A program made the translations under genes and the position numbers. From Candidatus Cloacimonadota bacterium (lineage in GTDB: Bacteria > Cloacimonadota > Cloacimonadia > Cloacimonadales > TCS61), in assembly GCA_030592835.1 (NCBI GenBank), contig JAUVIJ010000098.1, positions 1-7,056 on the forward strand: 7,056 nt of DNA. Reading direction: 5' to 3'. Below are positions 1-4,896 of this stretch, one piece after another. The notes beneath the pieces were generated by a model, which searched no databases, was not told where the DNA came from, and saw nothing but the letters and a program-made list of their open reading frames with translations. Every line of letters starts with the position of its first letter. The first letter of the stretch is position 1.

Positions 1-232
1 AATGCAGTAGAGGTTTATTGAAGAGTGGTAATATTTTATAGGGGGATAATTTAGAAAATTTTTATGCATATCATAAAGATATTCAGACAATAATTTTGTA
101 AATCACTCACACATAAAAGATTGATGCTATTTGCAAAGTTCTATTGCATTATCTGGGTTTAACATTAAAGTTAAAAAATAATCTATTCTTGTGATATTCT
201 TTTTCTTTAAAAATAAAAAAAGGAGCTATTTC
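1..232. other. Gene-free leader region before the chalcone isomerase-like gene
   Basis: No open frame here is long enough to support as a gene. Frame 1 at the left edge reads only six codons (NAVEVY) before a TGA at 19-21; this could be the tail of an upstream gene but cannot be distinguished from chance. The rest is very AT-rich. A possible weak promoter with an extended -10 (TG at 192-193, TATTCT at 195-200) precedes the gene at 233, but its -35 is unconvincing. I see no terminator, tRNA or long repeat. Confidence 0.5.
221..225 (+). promoter_or_regulatory. Ribosome binding site deciding the start at 233
   Basis: AGGAG ends 7 nt before ATG 233. The alternative GTG start at 191 has only T-rich sequence before it, so this site fixes the shorter reading. 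Confidence 0.75.
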
Positions 233-784
233 ATGAAAAAATTCATTATTCTCGCATTATTATTTATGTTTTCTTTTCCGGTTATTGCTTTGGAACTCGG
301 GAAAATTGTTCTTCCCGATGTTGTTTCTGTAGGAGATACAACTCTGGTTTTAAATGGAGCCGGTTGGAGAAAAAAGGTGATTATCAAGGTTTATGCAGGA
401 GCTTTATACCTTCTCGAACCCAATAAGGATGCCGAAGCAATATGGTCTGCAGATGAACCTCTGGCAATTAAAATGCATTTTGTTTATAAAAGCGTCTCCG
501 CTGAAAAACTGATCAATGCCTGGAATGAAGGATTTTCTAACGCCAATGCAGCAGAATCCCTGCAACCTGATATCGATATGTTTAATTCTTTCTTTAACAA
601 ACCAGCTCTAAAGGGTGATATTTACGATCTGATCTATAATCCGACCGAAGGAACAAGCCTATATATCAACAATGAACTGATCGGCACAATCACAGGTTTA
701 GAATTCAAACAGGCTGTTTTTGCTATCTGGTTGGGAGAGAATACTGCTCTTCAGAGTCTTAAAGAAAAAATGCTGAATATGTAA
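233..784 (+). CDS. Secreted chalcone isomerase-like protein
   Basis: This 183-residue protein resembles the bacterial chalcone isomerase-fold family (Chalcone_3 type), small exported proteins of mostly unknown function; the plant flavonoid reaction should not be assumed. Residues 1-19 form a Sec signal peptide: Lys2-Lys3, a hydrophobic core, and probable cleavage after Val-Ile-Ala19. The mature part shows the family pattern: VGDTTLVLNGAGWR (33-46), the KVYAGALYL strand (52-60), a MHFVYKSVSAEKL segment (81-93), and near the C-terminus FAIWLGENTALQSLKEKML (163-181). The length is normal for the family and nothing looks truncated. I chose ATG 233 rather than the in-frame GTG at 191 because AGGAG at 221-225 lies at correct spacing and the signal peptide then starts cleanly; the upstream 14 residues are low-complexity. 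The gene appears monocistronic and is followed by a strong terminator. The ligand, if any, is probably hydrophobic or fatty-acid-like, by family analogy only. Confidence 0.85.
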   Translation: MKKFIILALLFMFSFPVIALELGKIVLPDVVSVGDTTLVLNGAGWRKKVIIKVYAGALYLLEPNKDAEAIWSADEPLAIKMHFVYKSVSAEKLINAWNEGFSNANAAESLQPDIDMFNSFFNKPALKGDIYDLIYNPTEGTSLYINNELIGTITGLEFKQAVFAIWLGENTALQSLKEKMLNM

Positions 785-827
785 TCTCTTCTTATAGAAT
801 CAGTTTAGTTTATTCTAATTTTTTGTG

Positions 828-860
828 CTGGCTCGATCTCTGATTGAGCCAGTTTTCTTA
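828..860 (+). terminator. Rho-independent terminator after the chalcone isomerase-like gene
   Basis: The arms 828-838 (CTGGCTCGATC) and 842-852 (GATTGAGCCAG) pair over 11 bp with one G-T wobble and a 3-nt loop. The hairpin is followed by TTTTCTTATT. It lies 44 nt after the stop codon at 784 and separates this gene from the DUF212 gene. Confidence 0.85.
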
Positions 861-864
861 TTAA

Positions 865-870
865 TATAAT
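865..870 (+). promoter_or_regulatory. Possible -10 box for the DUF212 gene
   Basis: A perfect TATAAT lies just after the upstream terminator. A transcript starting about 7 nt downstream would include the GGGAG at 909-913 and ATG 919, but not the TTG at 871, which agrees with the shorter start. The only -35 candidate (TTGAGC, 844-849) has a short 15-nt spacer and lies within the terminator stem, so this is tentative in such AT-rich DNA. Confidence 0.35.
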
Positions 871-918
871 TTGACAAATAACTCTACATTTCTGCATTTA
901 TTATTTTTGGGAGTTTAT

Positions 919-1365
919 ATGGGTAATGGATTAATATTTCACAACAAAATTCTGGATATTGTTCTGATCGCTTTGATAGTTGCTCAGACTTTGAAAGTGA
1001 TCATCGGATTGTTTGAAGAAAAACGGGTAAATTTCCGCAGATTTCTCGATACTGGCAATATGCCCAGTTCCCATACTGCATCTGTTACGGCTCTATCTAC
1101 GGCTGTCGCTATCCAAGAAGGACTGCACTCCACTATTTTTGCTTTCAGCCTAGTTTTTGCGATTGTCGTTATGTACGATGCGACCGGGGTTAGACGAGCT
1201 GCTGGAAAACAAGCTGAAGTTCTAAACAAAATTGTAAATAATATTCGCAAAAAAGAAGGACATTCTATAATTGAAGAAAACCTGAAAGAACTTATCGGAC
1301 ATACTCCTATGGAAGTTTTCTGGGGAGCATTTCTCGGTATCGTAATTGCCTTCTTAATGAGTTAG
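919..1365 (+). CDS. DUF212 / divergent PAP2-family membrane protein
   Basis: This 148-residue small membrane protein belongs to the divergent PAP2 (DUF212) family, distantly related to PAP2-type acid phosphatases and haloperoxidases; its substrate is not established. Diagnostic segments are present: a first membrane helix at about 11-31, the family signature DTGNMPSSHTASVTAL (44-59), a second hydrophobic stretch at about 72-85 running into MYDATGVRRAAGKQAEVLN (85-103), then LIGHTPMEV (125-133) and a final hydrophobic helix (about 134-147). The SSHTA and ATGVRRAAG elements correspond to the phosphate-binding parts of PAP2 enzymes. The length is typical for the family. ATG 919 is chosen because GGGAG (909-913) stands 5 nt before it; an in-frame TTG at 871 would add 16 residues but has no ribosome binding site. 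The gene stands alone, with no partner that points to a pathway. Confidence 0.88.
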   Translation: MGNGLIFHNKILDIVLIALIVAQTLKVIIGLFEEKRVNFRRFLDTGNMPSSHTASVTALSTAVAIQEGLHSTIFAFSLVFAIVVMYDATGVRRAAGKQAEVLNKIVNNIRKKEGHSIIEENLKELIGHTPMEVFWGAFLGIVIAFLMS

Positions 1366-1610
1366 CTATATTTAATCAAATACCCTGAATTAATCCTTTC
1401 AGGATCATAAAAATCTGAAATCAATTCCTGGAAATTGTACTGCTCATGATTCAATTGACAAAAAATGAGTGAATTTTTTAATGATAAAAATTATCTATAT
1501 GTCTTTCGAAATTGAGAAATTGTAGAAAAAGGAACACATGAGAATCTATTAAAAAATAAAGATTATTATTACAGTTTATATACAAAGAACCTGTTTTAGA
1601 GGATAAAATC
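1366..1610. other. Non-coding region between the DUF212 gene and the GAF-protein remnant
   Basis: No gene is visible here. Two weak, mutually exclusive hairpins lie just after the stop codon: CCTGAA 1384-1389 with TTCAGG 1398-1403, or ATCCT 1393-1397 with AGGAT 1401-1405. Neither has a T-run, so a terminator is not established. A plausible promoter lies at 1455-1482. A ribosome-binding-like AAAAAGGA (1527-1533) precedes an ATG at 1538, but the frame stops after four codons (MRIY). Confidence 0.5.
1455..1482 (+). promoter_or_regulatory. Possible sigma70-type promoter ahead of the GAF-protein remnant
   Basis: A perfect TTGACA (1455-1460) is followed after 16 nt by TTTAAT (1477-1482), which matches five of six -10 consensus positions. 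Transcription would run toward the remnant at 1611 with a leader of about 120 nt. It may be the relic promoter of the broken gene. AT-rich sequence makes chance matches likely. Confidence 0.4.
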
Positions 1611-1745
1611 ATGAACTCCCAGAGAAAAACAACACAATATCAGAGAATTTCCGATCAAATAAAGGTATTATTTCAGAAAACGGAAGATCTTGTGGCTAGA
1701 GCAAACACGATGATCGAGGTTCTCCCATTTTTTTACATGTTTTGA
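1611..1745 (+). pseudogene. N-terminal remnant of a GAF-domain protein
   Basis: A frame of 44 codons starts at ATG 1611 behind AGAGG (1599-1603) and ends at TGA 1743-1745. Its peptide (YQRISDQIKVLF, then QKTEDLVARANTMIEVL) matches, from memory, the start of a family of cytoplasmic GAF-domain proteins related to free methionine sulfoxide reductases, whose N-termini read like YxRIxEQLKxLFQKxDDPxARMATIxxVLHHKM..FFWTGFY. In this copy the VL is followed directly by PFFYMF and a stop. The HHKM-like residues and the whole GAF core are therefore missing. The next sequence is the end of the convergent repeat-protein gene at 1753, so the rest was probably deleted rather than frameshifted. Alternatively it could be an unrelated small peptide gene, but the ordered similarity makes a relic more likely. 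Confidence 0.6.
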
Positions 1746-1752
1746 ACTACAA

Positions 1753-2739
1753 TCACTTCACAAGTTTATAATAATACTCTGTTTTTTTGAAATTCTGCCA
1801 GATCTGATCTTCAGACCAGATCTTTTCAAATATTTTACTGATAGAATTACGTTTGTCATATACATACAAATAAGCAGTTTTATTTATCCAGTTTCTTTTA
1901 ACTAAATCTCTCATAAGTTTCTGAGTCAGATTACCTTTTTTATCGTACTGACAGGAACTGAACTCCTTTATTTTCCACTGACCCATAACACCTGATTTCG
2001 TTAAAGACTCAGATAATTGACCCTCTTCATTATACTCATGATCCGTGATCTGAGTTGAGAAAACCTGTCCCTGGAAAAATTCCTCATGAATCACCAACTC
2101 GAGTTGATCCTGGTTATAATATTCATACTTAGTCTTGGTCTCTATTTCCCAATCTCGATTTTTCCATTTGAACTCTCTGATTTCACGTATAATATTATTG
2201 AAATTATAGGAGTATTTTTTTAGTTTCTCATTCTTCCAGTTATATTTATCCCAAATTTGTAATATTTCTTCTCTTATATTTCCTCTTGAATCATATTCAT
2301 AATGAAACTTTTTGAAATTTTTCAAGCGAACATTTTTATCAAGGTCAAAATCTCTTTTCTGAAGAATTTTGATCAGTCTGCCTTCATCATCATAGGTCAA
2401 TTCGTCTAATCCTGATTGAACTTTATATTTCTCTTCAAAATTGAACAGAATTGTCTTTACTAGAGTTCCTTCATCATCATAAATATATTTGGTTTCCGTG
2501 AAATAACGCCATTCTTCATTAATCAGATCCCAATATTGTTCTATTATGTTTTCTTTTCTCTGCCTGCGGTTTTTCAAAGCTGTATCCAAGGCTGATTCCT
2601 GAGAATTTTTAGAATCCGTGATTTCATGTTGATATAAAATTCGCAAATTTTCATCAAGATATTCAAAGTTTTTTTTACTATCAGCAATTAAATGCATAAA
2701 AAACCAGATAACGATCAAAATGATAATATTTTTTTTCAT
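1753..2739 (-). CDS. Secreted protein of tandem WxxxxxxxYxYD-type repeats of about 29 residues
   Basis: This 328-residue protein has a Sec signal peptide (MKKN, hydrophobic core to about residue 19, likely cleavage after Leu-Ile-Ala). After a charged linker (20-75) the rest is a repeat array. The YxY[DN]xxG-like motif begins at residues 85, 114, 147, 176, 205, 234, 263, 292 and about 321-322. Spacing is 29 residues almost throughout, with one 33 and a last step of 29-30. A Trp lies 8 residues before the first Tyr in most copies (77, 168, 197, 255, 284, 314), often with another Trp 5-7 residues earlier. The pattern recalls YD/RHS-like beta-strand repeats in secreted proteins of Bacteroidota-like organisms. 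However, there is no RHS core, toxin tip, or obvious T9SS sorting tail. The start is ATG 2739 with GAGGAG 7 nt upstream (2747-2752). It is a single gene with its own promoter, and its function is unknown. Cell-surface or periplasmic binding is inference. Confidence 0.82.
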   Translation of the reverse strand: MKKNIIILIVIWFFMHLIADSKKNFEYLDENLRILYQHEITDSKNSQESALDTALKNRRQRKENIIEQYWDLINEEWRYFTETKYIYDDEGTLVKTILFNFEEKYKVQSGLDELTYDDEGRLIKILQKRDFDLDKNVRLKNFKKFHYEYDSRGNIREEILQIWDKYNWKNEKLKKYSYNFNNIIREIREFKWKNRDWEIETKTKYEYYNQDQLELVIHEEFFQGQVFSTQITDHEYNEEGQLSESLTKSGVMGQWKIKEFSSCQYDKKGNLTQKLMRDLVKRNWINKTAYLYVYDKRNSISKIFEKIWSEDQIWQNFKKTEYYYKLVK

Positions 2740-2765
2740 CGATTTTCTCCTCGGTGATTTGCTAA

Positions 2766-2793
2766 TTAATAAATATAAAGTTTACATTGTCAA
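2766..2793 (-). promoter_or_regulatory. Promoter of the repeat-protein gene
   Basis: On the minus strand a perfect TTGACA (2793-2788) is followed after 16 nt by TATTAA (2771-2766, four of six -10 matches). It lies between the terminator of the upstream rhodanese-like gene and GAGGAG of the repeat-protein gene, giving a short leader. The position supports it more than the -10 does. Confidence 0.5.
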
Positions 2794-2801
2794 ATTTTTT
2801 T

Positions 2802-2830
2802 AATAAAAAAAGGGCTACCGAAGCAGCCCT
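2802..2830 (-). terminator. Terminator of the rhodanese-like gene with a cUUCGg loop
   Basis: Read on the minus strand, AGGGCTGC pairs with GTAGCCCT (8 bp including one G-T wobble) around a TTCG loop closed by C-G, the unusually stable cUUCGg tetraloop. It is followed by a T-run and ATTA. It lies 19 nt past the rhodanese-like stop at 2849. Confidence 0.9.
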
Positions 2831-2848
2831 CATTATAATTACGTATAC

Positions 2849-3262
2849 TTAGATCGTTGGTTTATGTGCTGTCTCAAATCCTGCTTGAACCCAGGCAAAA
2901 TAGTTTCCTTGCAATCTGTAAACTTTCTTGAAACCGGCATTATGCAATTTTTTTGCTGCTTTAACAGAGGGTTTCGTCGTATGATAATAAATCAGATATC
3001 GACTTTTTTTATCAAGCTTATTGATTGCCTGGTCAAAACTGCCATCACCAATGAAGTAATTAACGGCTCCCGGTATATGGCCTTTATCATAAATTCCTGA
3101 AACATCTATTATCTTTATATCCGGATATTTCTTCATCAATCTCATTGCCTGCTGAGGAGAAACATCCTTGTAGGGTGAATCCGTATCAAGAATATCTCTG
3201 GCAATTACGAGACAGAACAATGCCAACATTGAGATCATGATCACAAATTTAATCGTCTTCAA
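2849..3262 (-). CDS. Exported rhodanese-like domain protein lacking the catalytic cysteine
   Basis: This 137-residue protein has an N-terminal signal peptide or membrane anchor (hydrophobic residues about 5-21, possible cleavage after VIA21) and a single rhodanese domain (about 32-132). Seen motifs are KIIDVSG (50-56), KGHIPGAVNYF (60-70), RYLIYYHTTKPS (88-99), GFKKVYRLQGNYFAW (110-124) and the closing QAGFE. In active rhodaneses the strand before the active-site loop ends YC, with Cys carrying the persulfide. Here the aligned residue is Tyr93 (codon TAT, 2984-2986), so sulfur transfer is not expected; TGT to TAT is one base. The domain is otherwise intact, suggesting a retained binding or structural role rather than recent decay. 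The Cys17 in LALFC does not make a good lipobox because Phe precedes it. The start is TTG 3262, chosen because GGAGG (3269-3273) lies 6 nt upstream; the next in-frame ATG (residue 9) would cut into the signal peptide. Confidence 0.85.
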   Translation of the reverse strand: MKTIKFVIMISMLALFCLVIARDILDTDSPYKDVSPQQAMRLMKKYPDIKIIDVSGIYDKGHIPGAVNYFIGDGSFDQAINKLDKKSRYLIYYHTTKPSVKAAKKLHNAGFKKVYRLQGNYFAWVQAGFETAHKPTI

Positions 3263-3268
3263 TGTTAA

Positions 3269-3273
3269 CCTCC
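3269..3273 (-). promoter_or_regulatory. Ribosome binding site supporting a TTG start for the rhodanese-like gene
   Basis: GGAGG on the minus strand lies 6 nt before TTG 3262-3260. No ATG is available at this spacing in frame, so a non-ATG start is the best reading. Confidence 0.75.
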
Positions 3274-3306
3274 TTATTTCTAACTCATTAAATACTAACT
3301 TTTTTT

Positions 3307-3340
3307 TTAAAAGCAGACAAAATTTTTATTTTGCTTTTAA
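3307..3340. repeat. Interrupted AT-rich palindrome abutting a minus-strand TTGACA
   Basis: TTAAAAGC (3307-3314) pairs with GCTTTTAA (3333-3340), and inside it AAAAT (3319-3323) pairs with ATTTT (3328-3332) around a short loop. The only interruption is AGAC (3315-3318). It directly follows, on the minus strand, the TTGACA at 3346-3341. It could be an operator or a leader hairpin for the rhodanese-like gene, or simply an AT-rich coincidence. Confidence 0.4.
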
Positions 3341-3466
3341 TGTCAATTATAATATTATTTCATGCATCCACGTAAAAAATTTCAGAATCGTTGAATTTTG
3401 TATATTTTGAAGAATAGCAAGAAGGTTTTACTAAGAATACTAATCTTCATTTATTTTGTTTCGCTC

Positions 3467-3496
3467 CGCCTTCTCCGGCAACTGCCGGATTTGGCG
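3467..3496. repeat. GC-rich inverted repeat
   Basis: TCCGGCA (3474-3480) and TGCCGGA (3483-3489) are perfect inverted arms separated by AC. Outside them CGCC (3467-3470) and GGCG (3493-3496) also pair, leaving a 3x3 internal loop. There is no T-run on either side, so it is not a standard terminator. The base composition differs sharply from surrounding DNA, as in dispersed REP-like elements. Confidence 0.65.
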
Positions 3497-3531
3497 TAAA
3501 GTAAGTCTAACAACATGTTTCATTTGTAATA

Positions 3532-3561
3532 TGCAGGTGATGTTAGCCAACATCACCTGCA
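3532..3561. repeat. Perfect 13-bp-arm palindrome with a 4-nt loop
   Basis: TGCAGGTGATGTT (3532-3544) and AACATCACCTGCA (3549-3561) are perfectly complementary around AGCC. No T-run follows on either strand and no gene end is close, so it is not an ordinary terminator. It stands 36 nt from the GC-rich repeat at 3467-3496 and about 75 nt before the IS remnant. REP/BIME-like repeat, mobile element end or binding site are all possible. Confidence 0.8.
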
Positions 3562-3635
3562 AGTGACATATTCCTTTCTCGCTACGAAGATTGTCCTCAT
3601 AACGCTTAAAGAAGATTACTGTGTTCCCAAGAAAA

Positions 3636-3822
3636 CAGGCTGTGTGAAAACGTTTAACAGCGAAATATTTATCAAGATAAATGCGTTATAAAAAATAAGG
3701 AAAGAATTACAGAATGAGATATATAGAAGGGCAATCGCGTGACCAGGTTTTGATATTTCCCGAAGTTATAGATAACTATGTAAGTAAAGAGAATCAGGTT
3801 CGTGTTATCGATGCATTTATAG
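3636..3822 (+). mobile_element. Left-end remnant of an IS1182-like insertion sequence
   Basis: CAGGCTGTGTGAAAACG (3636-3652) resembles, from memory, terminal inverted repeats of IS1182-family elements. It lies at a fitting distance before the transposase start at 3714. A 7-bp hairpin (3667-3673 with 3676-3682) lies in the leader before the transposase start. Similarity stops at about base 3822. No matching right-end inverted repeat is visible in the window, so the element is truncated; the outer boundary near 3636 is approximate. Confidence 0.55.
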
Positions 3823-3854
3823 CAGTTGGTGGTGTATCTTTATTATTTATTTAG
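3714..3854 (+). pseudogene. Truncated IS1182-family transposase, N-terminal 36 codons
   Basis: The frame starts at ATG 3714 and stops at TAG 3852-3854 (46 codons). Residues 1-36 (MRYIEGQSRDQVLIFPEVI, then DNYVSKENQVRVIDAFI) match the characteristic start of IS1182-type transposases, which read like MRFIxGxxRxQxxLFPxxLDDYISEDNPVRxIDAFV. After Ile36 the remaining ten residues (AVGGVSLLFI) do not continue the family pattern. The DDE catalytic domain, normally several hundred residues, is absent, so the fragment cannot transpose. The break lies about 35 bp from the stop codon of the convergent aroB-like gene, which suggests a deletion that spared that gene. AAGGAAAG (3697-3704) may be the relic ribosome binding site. 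Confidence 0.68.
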
Positions 3855-3855
3855 T

Positions 3856-4896
3856 TCAAGGCATTATCTGGAGTAGTATTTTTAAGTATTTATCGGCATT
3901 GATGTTCTTCTCCAAATATGCTTTATTTCTCTTATTCAAAAGGATCAAATTCAACATTTCGTCATTTCCAGAACGCTTTTTATCACTTAATAAAATATCT
4001 ATCCCATGATTAATTAGAGAATCGGATAAATCCGAGTCGCAGGACCCCGGTAATTCATATTGATCTAGCAAATTATTGATCATTACAGCTTCTTTAACTT
4101 TTAGTTTTCCCAACTCGAGACTGAGATTGATCGCAGATCTGATGCCAAGAGCTACCGCATTACCATGAAAAATGTCATAATTCGAGATCGATTCCAGCAC
4201 ATGTGCAAAAGTATGCCCAAGATTCAACAACCTCCTTTTACCTTTATCCTCCATATCCCATCTACAGAGTTTAGCTTTAATATCGATCGCTTTTCTGATA
4301 ATATCAGTTGAGATTTCTCTCTTCTTGTTATTCAGCAGAATTTTAAATAACGAAGATGGTTTTATCAAAGCTACTTTTATACATTCTGCCCAGCCCTGAT
4401 CCAGTTCCTGCTTTGATAATGACTTAAGAAAATCCGGGTTGATATATACTCTTTCAGCAGGATAAAAAGTTCCAAGATTGTTTTTTCTTGAATCCAGGTT
4501 AATCCCTGTTTTACCACCGATTGCTGCATCGATCATAGACACGAATGTAGTTGGAATTAGATACAATCGACAACCACGCATATATGTGGATGCAACATAG
4601 GCGGTAATATCGGTTGTAATCCCACCACCTATTCCAATAAGTTTCGATTCCCTGATTGCTTTATAATTATGTAACTTTCTATAAATCTTCTGAGTTTCTT
4701 CGATGCATTTGTTCTTTTCATGGGCATTAAACACGTAACAGGGTGATCCATTAATTAGCAGGTTAATCTCTTTTTCATAAAACGTAAGAATGTTTTTATC
4801 AATTATGTATAGATTAAGCCCATTCCCCGATATTTTCTCAGGGATTCCGGAATTGAATATTAACTCGGAAAGATGCTTACCAATCCTGTATTTCAT
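3856..4896 (-). CDS. aroB: 3-dehydroquinate synthase family protein (AroB-like sugar-phosphate cyclase)
   Basis: This 346-residue cytoplasmic protein is of normal AroB length. DHQ synthase converts DAHP to 3-dehydroquinate using NAD and a divalent metal. The NAD-binding GIGGGITTD (88-96) is followed by YMRG (Arg107), PTTFVSMIDAAIGGKTGIN (115-133; Asp123, Lys129), KNNLGTFY (Asn139), AECIK (Glu171, Lys174), Lys207, RRLLNLGHTFAH (Arg221, Asn225, His228, His232), FHGNAV (His244) and DKK (305-307). By alignment from memory with Aspergillus DHQS, the metal ligands (Glu171, His228, His244) and substrate-binding residues are all kept. Divergent points are TTDITAY for the usual xGDxxGF and FHGNAV for LHGEAV. 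The gene overlaps the flippase end by 20 bp, implying translational coupling in the glycan operon; ATG 4896 has only a weak ribosome binding site, consistent with this. It may be the cell's AroB or a related cyclase making a cyclitol for the glycan; the sequence alone favours AroB chemistry. Confidence 0.85.
   Translation of the reverse strand: MKYRIGKHLSELIFNSGIPEKISGNGLNLYIIDKNILTFYEKEINLLINGSPCYVFNAHEKNKCIEETQKIYRKLHNYKAIRESKLIGIGGGITTDITAYVASTYMRGCRLYLIPTTFVSMIDAAIGGKTGINLDSRKNNLGTFYPAERVYINPDFLKSLSKQELDQGWAECIKVALIKPSSLFKILLNNKKREISTDIIRKAIDIKAKLCRWDMEDKGKRRLLNLGHTFAHVLESISNYDIFHGNAVALGIRSAINLSLELGKLKVKEAVMINNLLDQYELPGSCDSDLSDSLINHGIDILLSDKKRSGNDEMLNLILLNKRNKAYLEKNINADKYLKILLQIMP

Larger units (their letters stand above)
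3274..3635. other. Gene-free, palindrome-rich region upstream of the rhodanese-like gene
   Basis: No coding frame is supportable. The part nearest the rhodanese-like gene (3274-3450) is very AT-rich and should hold its promoter: a minus-strand TTGACA at 3346-3341 is visible but without a good -10 at normal spacing. Bases 3460-3560 are clearly more GC-rich than the surroundings and carry two strong inverted repeats listed separately. Bases 3562-3635 show nothing recognisable before the insertion sequence remnant begins. Confidence 0.5.

Noticed and set aside
871..899. TTGACA at 871-876 as a -35 box for the DUF212 gene
   Set aside because: At 16-18 nt spacing only CATTTA-like sequence is found, and the start would fall almost on the ribosome binding site.
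871..918. Upstream TTG start adding 16 residues to the DUF212 protein
   Set aside because: There is no ribosome binding site before 871, whereas GGGAG stands 5 nt before ATG 919, and the family normally begins close to the shorter start.
984..1250. Minus-strand open frame of 88 codons inside the DUF212 gene
   Set aside because: It is antisense to a well-recognised conserved protein and has no independent family features.
1384..1405. Terminator after the DUF212 gene
   Set aside because: The hairpins are only 5-6 bp, compete with each other and are followed by ATCATAAAAATC rather than a T-run.
1538..1552. Tiny frame MRIY behind AAAAAGGA as a leader peptide
   Set aside because: Four codons cannot be supported, there is no attenuator hairpin and no intact gene follows.
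2864..3100. Plus-strand open frame of 78 codons inside the rhodanese-like gene
   Set aside because: It is antisense to a clear rhodanese domain and has no recognisable motifs.
3512..3548. Possible integron attC site: GTCTAAC (3507-3513) with GTTAGCC (3542-3548)
   Set aside because: GTTAGCC fails the GTTRRRY rule, the span is too short for an attC, the inner L boxes are missing, and no integrase or cassette pattern is present.
3460..3855. CRISPR array or tandem repeats in the gene-free island
   Set aside because: The repeats are single inverted pairs of different sequence; no direct repeat with regular spacers is seen.
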